DNA of 27,971 nucleotides, taken from the NCBI GenBank assembly GCA_900543275.1, contig UQQL01000018.1:1-27971 (forward strand), written 5' to 3'. The translations under genes and the position numbers were made by a program. Under the pieces are notes generated by a model, which saw only the letters and a list, made by a program, of their open reading frames with translations, had not been told where the DNA came from and ran no database searches. Of this stretch, positions 14,541 to 21,053 are shown piece by piece. Source of the DNA: an uncultured Collinsella sp. (lineage in GTDB: Bacteria; Actinomycetota; Coriobacteriia; Coriobacteriales; Coriobacteriaceae). Each line of letters opens with the position of its first letter. The first letter of the stretch is position 1.

Positions 14541-15941
14541 ATGGATAAGATCAAGCTCGGTTTTGTGCCCACGCGCCGTAGCATCTTTAGCGCGCCGGAC
14601 GCGATCAAGTATCGCGGCCTTACGGCTGATCGCCTGCGCGAGATCGGCGTCGAGATTGTGGATATCGACGACATCAACGACGAGGGCCTGCTGTTCGACG
14701 ACAGCCATATCGCGCCTATCGTCGAGAAGTTCCGCGCCGAGGGCGTCGACGGCATCATGCTCTGCCACGCCAACTTTGGTACCGAGTATGTCTGCGCCCG
14801 CCTTGCCCGCGAGCTCGGCTTGCCCGTGCTGCTGTGGGGTCCGCGCGACGAGCGCCCCGAGCCCGACGGCACCCGTCTGCGCGATAGCCAGTGCGGCCTG
14901 TTCGCCACCGGCAAGGTCCTGCGTCGCTTCCAGGTTCCCTTCACCTACATGACCAACTGCCGTCTGACCGATCCCGAGTTCGAGCGCGGTGTCTGGGACT
15001 TTTTGGCCGTGTGCAACGTGGTCAAGACTTTCAAGCACACTCGCATCCTGCAGATGGCCACCCGTCCGTTCGATTTCTGGTCGACCATGTGCAACGAGGG
15101 CGAGCTGCTCGAGAAGTTCAACATCCAGCTTTCGCCCATCCCCATGACCGAGCTTGTCCAGGCCGTGCGCGACGCCCAGGCTGACGAGCAGGCCATGGCA
15201 ACCATGCTCGCCCACATTGGTGACAGCTTTGAGATCTGCATCCCCGAAGACAAGGTTCCTGCGGTCGCAGGACTCGCCATTGCCATGAAGCGCCTGGTCG
15301 AGAAGTACGGCTGCAACGCCGGCGCCATCCAGTGCTGGAACGCCCTGCAGGACGAGTTGGGCATTATGCCCTGCGCCGCCAACGCAATCCTCAACGAGAT
15401 GGGCATCCCCATCGTCTGCGAGACCGACATCCATGGCGCTATCACCGCGCTGATGGTCGAGGCCGCCGACCTGGGCCGTCACCGCGGCATGTTCGCCGAC
15501 TGGACCGTGCGTCATCCCGATAACGAGAACGGCGAGCTGCTGCAGCACTGCGGCCCCTGGCCCTGCAGCTGCGCGGCCGTCAAGCCCAAGCTCACCTATC
15601 CGCTGGCCTTCGATCACCCCGGCGCGCTGACGGCCGAGGCCAAGCACGGCGACCTCACCCTTGCCCGCTTTGACGGCGACAACGGCGAGTACTCGCTGCT
15701 GCTGGGCAACGCCCGCGGCATCGACGGCCCGGCCGGCATGGGCACCTACCTGTGGGTCGAGGTCGACAACCTCAAGCGCCTCGAGGCCAAGATCGTCGAG
15801 GGTCCCTACATCCACCACTGCGTCGCCATTCACGCCAACGTGGTGCCGGTGCTCTACGAGGCGTGCAAGTACATCGGCATTGTCCCCGACCTGTACGACC
15901 CCATCGAAGAAGACGTCAAAGCTTACCTGCGAGGAGAGTAG
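14541..15941 (+). CDS. L-fucose/L-arabinose isomerase family protein
   Basis: 466 aa; ATG follows AGGGGAGG (14526-14533) by 7 nt. The N-terminal two thirds is the two-domain isomerase scaffold (for example VDGIMLCHANFGTEYVCARL). The C-terminal part carries the metal/active-site residues: AIQCWNALQDELGIMPC (E272), IVCETDIHGA (E294, D296) and PYIHHCVAIHA (H425/H426). This matches the fucose isomerase family pattern of two acidic ligands plus a His. Such enzymes interconvert an aldose and a ketose with Mn2+. The true sugar is not evident. The protein is shorter than FucI (~590 aa) and lies in an operon with split transketolase and an FGGY kinase. It stops 2 bp before the transketolase N gene. 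Confidence 0.82.
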   Translation: MDKIKLGFVPTRRSIFSAPDAIKYRGLTADRLREIGVEIVDIDDINDEGLLFDDSHIAPIVEKFRAEGVDGIMLCHANFGTEYVCARLARELGLPVLLWGPRDERPEPDGTRLRDSQCGLFATGKVLRRFQVPFTYMTNCRLTDPEFERGVWDFLAVCNVVKTFKHTRILQMATRPFDFWSTMCNEGELLEKFNIQLSPIPMTELVQAVRDAQADEQAMATMLAHIGDSFEICIPEDKVPAVAGLAIAMKRLVEKYGCNAGAIQCWNALQDELGIMPCAANAILNEMGIPIVCETDIHGAITALMVEAADLGRHRGMFADWTVRHPDNENGELLQHCGPWPCSCAAVKPKLTYPLAFDHPGALTAEAKHGDLTLARFDGDNGEYSLLLGNARGIDGPAGMGTYLWVEVDNLKRLEAKIVEGPYIHHCVAIHANVVPVLYEACKYIGIVPDLYDPIEEDVKAYLRGE

Positions 15942-15943
15942 AA

Positions 15944-16780
15944 ATGGCAACTATCGAAGAGCTTGAGTCCCTGCGTTGGGACCTTCGACGCGATTGCGTC
16001 GATATCATCATGGCTGGCGCTGGCGGGCACATCGGCGGCGACATGTCGGTCATCGATGCGCTGATGACCCTCTATGCCAACCACCTCAACATTTCTCCCG
16101 AGACCGTCGACGATCCCAACCGCGATCGCTTCGTACTCTCCAAGGGCCACGCCATGGAGGCCTACTACGCGGTGCTCTGCCACGAGGGCTATCTGGACCT
16201 CGACGACGTCAAGGCCCGCTTCTCTAAGTTCGGCAGCCCCTACATCGGCCACCCCAACAACAAGCTCAAGGGCATCGAGATGAACTCGGGCTCGCTGGGT
16301 CATGGCCTGCCCGTGGCCGTCGGGATGGCGCTTGCCGGCAAGATGGATGGCCGCGACTACCGCGTCTACACCATCATGGGCGACGGCGAGCTTGCCGAGG
16401 GCTCGGTCTGGGAGGGCGCCATGAGCGGCGGCAACTACCAGCTCGATAACCTGTGCGCGCTCGTGGACCGCAACCGCCTGCAGATCAGCGGCAGCACCGA
16501 GGACGTCATGAAGCAGGATTCGCAGGAGGAGCGCTGGGCCGCCTTCGGTTGGAACGTGCTGTCCATTCCGGGCAACGACGTCCAGGCCATCGACGCCGCG
16601 CTGACGCTGGCCGCCGAGACCAAGGGTAAACCCACGGTCATCATCCTCAACACAGTGAAGGGCTACGGCTCGCCGGTTATGGAGGACAAGGCCGCCTGGC
16701 ATCATCACCTGCCCAACGATGAGGAATATGCCCAGATCATCGCCGATTTCGCTGCCCATAAGGAGGCCATCAATGGCTAA
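15944..16780 (+). CDS. Transketolase, N-terminal (thiamine-diphosphate binding) subunit
   Basis: 278 aa; ATG 15944 lies 2 bp after the isomerase stop, with GAGGAGAG just upstream. It contains the whole PP-binding domain: GAGGHIGGDMSVIDAL (His-Ile-Gly-Gly, diphosphate binding), FVLSKGHAMEAYYA, GSLGHGLPVAVGMALAGK and the Mg2+/ThDP motif GDGELAEGSVWEGA. The downstream metal residue is in NRLQISG. In ordinary transketolase this is the first half of a ~660-aa chain; here the second half is the next gene, which overlaps by 8 bp. Split transketolases occur in bacteria and include ones used for unusual ketose phosphates. It transfers a two-carbon unit between ketose and aldose phosphates. Confidence 0.92.
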   Translation: MATIEELESLRWDLRRDCVDIIMAGAGGHIGGDMSVIDALMTLYANHLNISPETVDDPNRDRFVLSKGHAMEAYYAVLCHEGYLDLDDVKARFSKFGSPYIGHPNNKLKGIEMNSGSLGHGLPVAVGMALAGKMDGRDYRVYTIMGDGELAEGSVWEGAMSGGNYQLDNLCALVDRNRLQISGSTEDVMKQDSQEERWAAFGWNVLSIPGNDVQAIDAALTLAAETKGKPTVIILNTVKGYGSPVMEDKAAWHHHLPNDEEYAQIIADFAAHKEAING

Positions 16781-17714
16781 CAAGATCGCCAACCGCAAGG
16801 CTATCTGCGACACGCTGCTCGAGGCCGCCGCAACCGATAAAGACATCGTCGTCCTGTGCTCCGACTCCCGCGGCTCTGCATCGCTCACGCCGTTCTTTGA
16901 CCAGTATCCCCAGCAGTCCGTTGAGGTCGGCATTGCCGAGCAGGACCTGGTGAGCATCGCCGCCGGCATGGCCTCGTGCGGCAAGAAGGCCTGGGCCGCC
17001 TCACCGGCGTCCTTTGTGACCACGCGCTCGTATGAGCAGTGCAAGGTCGACGTTTCGTACTCCAACACCAACGTCAAGCTCATCGGCATCTCGGGCGGCG
17101 TGTCCTACGGCGCCTTAGGCATGAGCCATCACTCCGCGCAGGATATCGCCGCCATGAGCGCGATTCCCAACATGCGCGTGTATCTGCCGAGCGATCGCTT
17201 CCAGACCGCCGAGCTCGTGCGTGCCCTGGTCGCCGACAACAAGCCGGCCTACATCCGCGTGGGCCGCAACCCGGTGGAGGACGTGTACACTGAGGACGAG
17301 TGCCCGTTCCAGATGGATCGCGCCACCTGGGTGCGCCGCGGCACCGATGTGACGATCGTCGCTACCGGTGAGATGGTCCGCCACGCCGTGGACGCCGCCG
17401 ATCTGCTGGCCGAGCAGGGCATCTCGGCAACGGTACTCGACATGTATTGCGTCAAGCCGCTCGATGCTGAGGCTGTGATCGAGGCCGCCGGTGCCACGCG
17501 CGCCGTCGTGACCGTCGAGGAGCACAGCCCCTTCGGCGGCCTGGGTTCCATGGTCGCGCAGGTCGTGGGCGAGCATTGCCCGTGTCCGGTCAAGTGCCTC
17601 TCCCTGCCCGATGCGCCGGTCATCACCGGCACGAGCCCCGAGGTCTTTGCGCACTACGGCCTGACGGGTGCCGGAATCGCGCAGACCGTCGCCGAGTTCT
17701 TGCCCGCAGAGTAA
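16773..17714 (+). CDS. Transketolase, C-terminal (pyrimidine-binding) subunit
   Basis: 313 aa. ATG 16773 overlaps the N subunit by 8 bp and is preceded by AAGGAGG (16760-16766). Residues 1-170 form the pyrimidine-binding domain: VEVGIAEQDLVSIAAGMA carries the catalytic Glu that activates thiamine diphosphate, and GGVSYGALGMSHHSAQDIA corresponds to the substrate-side loop. Residues ~185-310 form the C-terminal transketolase domain (VTIVATGEMVRHAVDAADLL, VEEHSPFGGLGS). It should assemble with the upstream subunit into an alpha2beta2-type enzyme. A 15-bp hairpin separates it from the kinase gene. Confidence 0.92.
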   Translation: MANKIANRKAICDTLLEAAATDKDIVVLCSDSRGSASLTPFFDQYPQQSVEVGIAEQDLVSIAAGMASCGKKAWAASPASFVTTRSYEQCKVDVSYSNTNVKLIGISGGVSYGALGMSHHSAQDIAAMSAIPNMRVYLPSDRFQTAELVRALVADNKPAYIRVGRNPVEDVYTEDECPFQMDRATWVRRGTDVTIVATGEMVRHAVDAADLLAEQGISATVLDMYCVKPLDAEAVIEAAGATRAVVTVEEHSPFGGLGSMVAQVVGEHCPCPVKCLSLPDAPVITGTSPEVFAHYGLTGAGIAQTVAEFLPAE

Positions 17715-17717
17715 CTG

Positions 17718-17752
17718 GAATGTGACAAAGGGACCGCCCCTTTGTCACATTC
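17718..17752. repeat. Long-stem hairpin inside the sugar operon
   Basis: Perfect 15-bp stem, 17718-17732 with 17738-17752, loop ACCGC, in the 56-bp gap between the transketolase C gene and the kinase. The trailing sequence is only GTTTTG. It may lower kinase expression, protect mRNA or be a dispersed repeat. Confidence 0.8.
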
Positions 17753-17770
17753 GTTTTGAAAGGGGTGGCC

Positions 17771-19261
17771 ATGGGCCGCTACATCATCGGAATCGATCAA
17801 TCCACGCAGGGCACCAAGGCGCTGCTGGTGGACGAGGGCGGCCATTTGATTCATCGTGCCGATCGCCCGCATCGCCAGATTGTCAACGAGGCCGGCTGGG
17901 TGAGCCATGATCCAGCCGAGATCGCCGCTAACGTGCTGGCCGTGGCGCGCGCCGTGGTGGAGGAGACCGGGGTCGATCCGGCCGACGTCGCCGGCATCGG
18001 CATCTCCAGCCAGCGCGAGACTACCGTTGCCTGGAAGCGCACGACGGGCGAGCCGCTGTGCGACGCCGTGGTGTGGCAGTGCGCCCGCGCCCGCGAGCTG
18101 TGCGACGAGCTTGCTGCGCGCGAAGGCGTGGCCGAGCTGGTGCGCGACACGACGGGTCTGGTGCTCTCGCCCTACTACCCGGCGGGCAAGATGGCCTGGA
18201 TCCTCGCGAACGTTCCCGCGGCTGCCGAGGCCGCTGCGGCGGGCGAGCTGTGCCTGGGCACCATCGATGCCTGGGTGGTCTGGACGCTCACGGGCGGCGC
18301 GGAGTTTCGCTGCGACTGGTCCAATGCCAGCCGCACGCAGCTCTTTGACCTGCGCCGTGGCTGCTGGAGCGAGCCGGTGTGCGAGGCCTTTGGCGTCGAT
18401 TCGGCTTGCCTGCCGCAGGTGACCGATTCCGATGGCCTGTTCGGCATGACGAACCTGGGCGGCTTTTTGCCGGCGCCCGTGCCCATTCACGGCGTGCTCG
18501 GCGACAGCCATGCCGCCTTGTTTGCCCAGGGCTGCCATAGCCGCGGCATGGCAAAGGCGACCTATGGCACCGGCAGCTCGGTCATGATGAACGTCGGCGA
18601 CGAGTTCGTCGCCAGCTCGCACGGGCTTTCGAGCTCGCTTGCGTGGCGTATGGACGGTGTGACCGAGTATGTGCTCGAGGGCAACGTGAGCTACGCCGGC
18701 GCCGTCAAGACGTGGCTGCGCGACGACCTGGAGCTCATCAACAATCCCGAGGAAGTCACCGACCTGTGCTACGCCGCCAATCCGGCGAGCCGCGTCTACT
18801 TTGTGCCGGCGTTCACTGGCCTGGGCGCGCCGCACTGGGCGAGCGATGCCGAGGGCTGCGTCTTTGGCATGACGCGCACCACGGGCCGTGCGGAGTTCGT
18901 AAAGGCCGCCGACGAGTCGATCGCCTATCAGATCTTCGACGTGATCGATGCGATGGTCGAGGATTCGGGCGCGGCACTGGCCGAGCTTCGTGTTGACGGC
19001 GGTCCCACGCGCGACGCGTACCTGATGCAGTTTGAGAGCGACCTGGTCGGCTCGCCCATCCGCATTGCGAGCAACGACGAGATGAGCGGCCTGGGTGCGG
19101 CTTGGGCCTGCGGCATTGCGCTGGGCATGTACACGCGCGATGTCGTTGACGTCTACGGCGCCCGCGGCATCGTGGAGCCTGCCATGCCTGCCGACGAGCG
19201 AGCCAAAAAGATCGCCGGCTGGCGCCATGCTGTCGACGCCACAATTGCATACACTGCCTAG
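17771..19261 (+). CDS. FGGY-family carbohydrate kinase, glycerol-kinase-like
   Basis: 496 aa. ATG 17771 was chosen because AAAGGGG (17759-17765) is 5 nt away and the conserved GIDQSTQGTKALL starts at residue 7. The layout resembles GlpK: ISSQRETTVAW (79-88, with R82-E83), VVWQCARARELC, YYPAGKMAWIL (135-145), GTIDAWVVWTLTGG (163-176), catalytic GDSHAALFAQ (D245) and KATYGTGSS. It lacks the exact glycerol-site signature GDQQAALFGQ. The operon has no glycerol genes; it has an isomerase and a split transketolase. It is more likely a ketose kinase making the phosphorylated substrate for the transketolase (inference). A true glycerol kinase remains possible. Confidence 0.82.
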   Translation: MGRYIIGIDQSTQGTKALLVDEGGHLIHRADRPHRQIVNEAGWVSHDPAEIAANVLAVARAVVEETGVDPADVAGIGISSQRETTVAWKRTTGEPLCDAVVWQCARARELCDELAAREGVAELVRDTTGLVLSPYYPAGKMAWILANVPAAAEAAAAGELCLGTIDAWVVWTLTGGAEFRCDWSNASRTQLFDLRRGCWSEPVCEAFGVDSACLPQVTDSDGLFGMTNLGGFLPAPVPIHGVLGDSHAALFAQGCHSRGMAKATYGTGSSVMMNVGDEFVASSHGLSSSLAWRMDGVTEYVLEGNVSYAGAVKTWLRDDLELINNPEEVTDLCYAANPASRVYFVPAFTGLGAPHWASDAEGCVFGMTRTTGRAEFVKAADESIAYQIFDVIDAMVEDSGAALAELRVDGGPTRDAYLMQFESDLVGSPIRIASNDEMSGLGAAWACGIALGMYTRDVVDVYGARGIVEPAMPADERAKKIAGWRHAVDATIAYTA

Positions 19262-19288
19262 GCGGCTGCGCGGCGCCCAAGGATTTTT

Positions 19289-19354
19289 CTGGGACGGGGA
19301 TAAAAAACTCATTGATCCCCGTCCTAGGCAGCTCATTTGGGGCGGGGCTTTTTT
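19289..19354 (+). terminator. Terminator with competing upstream hairpin between kinase and luxS
   Basis: Hairpin 1 pairs 19292-19301 with 19315-19324 (10 bp, extendable outward). Hairpin 2 pairs 19317-19324 with 19340-19347 and is followed by C and six T, a classical terminator. Strand 19317-19324 is shared, so only one hairpin can form. This is the geometry of an attenuator, though hairpin 2 may simply terminate the kinase operon. Confidence 0.6.
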
Positions 19355-19357
19355 GAC

Positions 19358-19366
19358 TGGTATGAT
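19358..19366 (+). promoter_or_regulatory. Extended -10 promoter candidate for luxS
   Basis: TGGTATGAT matches the extended -10 pattern TGnTATAAT with one mismatch, immediately after the terminator T-run and 64 bp before luxS. No clear -35 is seen, as is common for extended -10 promoters. Confidence 0.45.
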
Positions 19367-19430
19367 TGGTGCGACCATTCGAACCAGCTAAAAGAGCCCC
19401 GTCCCAATTTAACTACCGAGAGGAACTGCC

Positions 19431-19919
19431 ATGGAGCGTATCGCGAGTTTTTCCGTTGACCATCTGCTGCTCGAGCCCGGCGTGTATGTGAGCCGCATCG
19501 ACCGCGATCCGGCGACCGGCGCCGCCGTCACCACCTTTGACCTGCGCCTGACCACGCCCAATAAGGAGCCGGTCATGAACACGGCCGAGTGCCACACCAT
19601 CGAGCACCTGGGTGCCACGTTCCTTCGCAATCATGCCGAGTGGTCGAGCCGCATTGTCTACTTTGGTCCCATGGGCTGCCGCACGGGCTTTTACCTGGTT
19701 GTTTTTGGTGAGCTGACGAGCGAGGAAATCTTGCCGCTCGTGCGCGAGCTGTTCGAGTTTGTCGCGGGCTTTGAGGGCGATGTTCCCGGTGCCGCTCCCG
19801 AGGAGTGCGGTAACTACCTGGACCAGAACCTCCCCATGGCCAACTGGCTTGCGCGTCGTTATCTCGACCGCGACCTGGCCGATATCGACGAGAAGCACCT
19901 GCACTATCAGCAGGCATAA
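19431..19919 (+). CDS. luxS: S-ribosylhomocysteine lyase LuxS
   Basis: 162 aa, normal length. It starts after GAGAGGA (19418-19424). The zinc-site motif is HTIEHLGATFLRNH, with ligands H55 and H59, and C126 in EECGNYLDQNLPMA is the third ligand. E58 is next to H59 in the conserved E/H pair, and C83 in FGPMGCRTGFYL is the catalytic cysteine. LuxS cleaves S-ribosylhomocysteine to homocysteine and DPD, the precursor of autoinducer-2, as part of the activated methyl cycle. It is a single gene with its own likely promoter and terminator; the partner gene for S-adenosylhomocysteine nucleosidase is not in the window. Confidence 0.98.
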   Translation: MERIASFSVDHLLLEPGVYVSRIDRDPATGAAVTTFDLRLTTPNKEPVMNTAECHTIEHLGATFLRNHAEWSSRIVYFGPMGCRTGFYLVVFGELTSEEILPLVRELFEFVAGFEGDVPGAAPEECGNYLDQNLPMANWLARRYLDRDLADIDEKHLHYQQA

Positions 19920-19937
19920 GGGCTTTATCGCCCAAAA

Positions 19938-19979
19938 CGCGCGCATTGAGCGCCTTCGCTTGCGCGGGGGCGCCTTTTT
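19938..19979 (+). terminator. Terminator after luxS
   Basis: GC-rich foldback with GCGCC 19950-19954 and GGCGC 19969-19973 flanking a C and five T. Nested alternatives using the upstream CGCGCG repeats are possible. Confidence 0.7.
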
Positions 19980-20000
19980 GTTAAGTGGTCGGGATGAGCG

Positions 20001-20029
20001 TTTAAAATCGCTCATGTTTGTTCTAGAAT
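20001..20029 (+). promoter_or_regulatory. Promoter candidate for the DUF4867 gene
   Basis: TTTAAA (20001-20006) and TAGAAT (20024-20029) are spaced 17 bp. The -35 sits in the loop of an inverted repeat (ATGAGCG 19994-20000, CGCTCAT 20009-20015). A second repeat, TGTTCGT ... ACGAACA, lies just after the expected start of transcription. Both may be operators. Confidence 0.45.
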
Positions 20030-20063
20030 GTTCGTACTGTCACATAAACGAACAGGAGTGAAC

Positions 20064-20708
20064 ATGCATATCTACTCTGTCAACGATCCCGAGTTCAAAT
20101 CCTATGGCAACGTTTGGGATAACGTTCCGTCCGAGCTCACGTCGCCCGTGCTCGAGGCGCTCTCTGCCACGCCCATTCCCGAGGGCAGCAAGTACGTAGC
20201 AAGTGCGCCGGAGCTCGAGGGCGTCAAGGATGCCGATAAGCTGGGCTTTCTCATGTTTGGCGGTCGTCCCTTCCAGCTCGGCTGGTGTAACGGCCACAAC
20301 ACACGCCTCAACTGCCTGGAGTATCACCGCGCCAGCGAGTTTAACCTGGGCGCCCGCGACTTTATCCTGCTCGTGGCGCATCGCTGGGAGATCGAGGACG
20401 GCAAGCTCGACACCGCGTGCGTCAAGGCGTTCCGCGTGCCGGCGGGTACGGTCGTCGAAGTCTTCAACACCACGCTCCACTACACGCCGTGCATGGTCGA
20501 CGATGGCGGCTTCCAGGTGATGGTTGCGCTGCCCGCCGGCACCAATGGTCCGCGCCCCGAGGCTGCAGCCGACATGCCTGCCGCCGGTGACAGCTACTGC
20601 TACTGGAAGGCCGACAAGTGGGTCCTCTGCCACGCCGACAGCCCCAAGGCAGCCGAAGGCGGCTACGTGGGCCTCGTCGGCAAGAACCTCGACATCACCG
20701 TGGACTAG
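20064..20708 (+). CDS. DUF4867 family protein, cupin-like
   Basis: 214 aa; ATG 20064 follows AGGAG. It begins MHIYSVNDPEFKSYGNV and has the DUF4867 pattern throughout: FGGRPFQLGWCNGHNTRLNC (65-84), LEYHRASEFNLG, IEDGKLDT, KAFRVPAGTVVEVFNTTLHY, and near the end KWVLCHADS and GGYVGLVGKN. Conserved H78, E86, H88 and H139 are positioned like metal ligands of a cupin-type barrel, which would suit a sugar isomerase, epimerase or lyase (inference). The family has no established function that I know of. It is predicted to be cytoplasmic and to have its own promoter. Confidence 0.82.
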   Translation: MHIYSVNDPEFKSYGNVWDNVPSELTSPVLEALSATPIPEGSKYVASAPELEGVKDADKLGFLMFGGRPFQLGWCNGHNTRLNCLEYHRASEFNLGARDFILLVAHRWEIEDGKLDTACVKAFRVPAGTVVEVFNTTLHYTPCMVDDGGFQVMVALPAGTNGPRPEAAADMPAAGDSYCYWKADKWVLCHADSPKAAEGGYVGLVGKNLDITVD

Positions 20709-20715
20709 AATCTTC

Positions 20716-20774
20716 TGTCTCAATCTGTAACACCTAGCGGGCTAGATCGTCTCTACCTGTTACAGATTTAGACA
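20716..20774. repeat. Hairpin repeat 1 of a tandem pair
   Basis: Arms TGTCTCAATCTGTAACA (20716-20732) and TGTTACAGATTTAGACA (20758-20774), 16 of 17 paired, with a 25-nt loop that has its own small dyad (CTAG ... CTAG). It starts 8 bp after the DUF4867 stop. Confidence 0.8.
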
Positions 20775-20798
20775 AACTGCAGGGGACAGGCCGAACAA

Positions 20799-20853
20799 TC
20801 TCAATCTGTAACACCAAGCCCGGTTTTGGCTGCCTACCTGTTACAGATCGAGA
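20799..20853. repeat. Hairpin repeat 2 of the tandem pair
   Basis: Arms TCTCAATCTGTAACA (20799-20813) and TGTTACAGATCGAGA (20839-20853), 14 of 15 paired, with a loop of the same 25-nt length as copy 1 but mostly different sequence, again with an internal dyad (AGCC ... GGCT). Confidence 0.8.
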
Positions 20854-20857
20854 CAAA

Positions 20858-20910
20858 CCGCCCCAAACCACCACAAAGGTGCCTGTCCCCTTTGTGGTGG
20901 TTTGGGGCGG
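20858..20910. repeat. Perfect 22-bp stem hairpin, third of the cluster
   Basis: 20858-20879 pairs fully with 20889-20910 around a 9-nt loop, TGCCTGTCC. The sequence around the loop is also complementary to CAGGGGACAGG at 20779-20789, between the first two hairpins. The remaining 20911-21053 shows no further feature that I can support. Confidence 0.85.
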
Positions 20911-21053
20911 CGGTATCAGAAAGTGTCAGGCAGGGGCGGCTGCCGGGCCGCCGTGTGCGAAAAGAAGTGTCGACCTGCGTCGTTGCCGTTGAGTAGCGCG
21001 CTGCTTACGGGGATACTGAAACCACGACAAACAGCGTGTGAAAGGATCGATGC

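Noticed and set aside
14424..15950. 508-codon minus-strand frame opposite the isomerase
   Set aside because: Antisense shadow; it also spans the operator and promoter region.
17654..19378. 574-codon open frame on the minus strand opposite the FGGY kinase
   Set aside because: Antisense to a clear kinase, no recognisable domain, low-complexity composition.
20716..20910. CRISPR array
   Set aside because: The repeats are inverted hairpin arms with only two related units, with no regular spacers and no cas genes.
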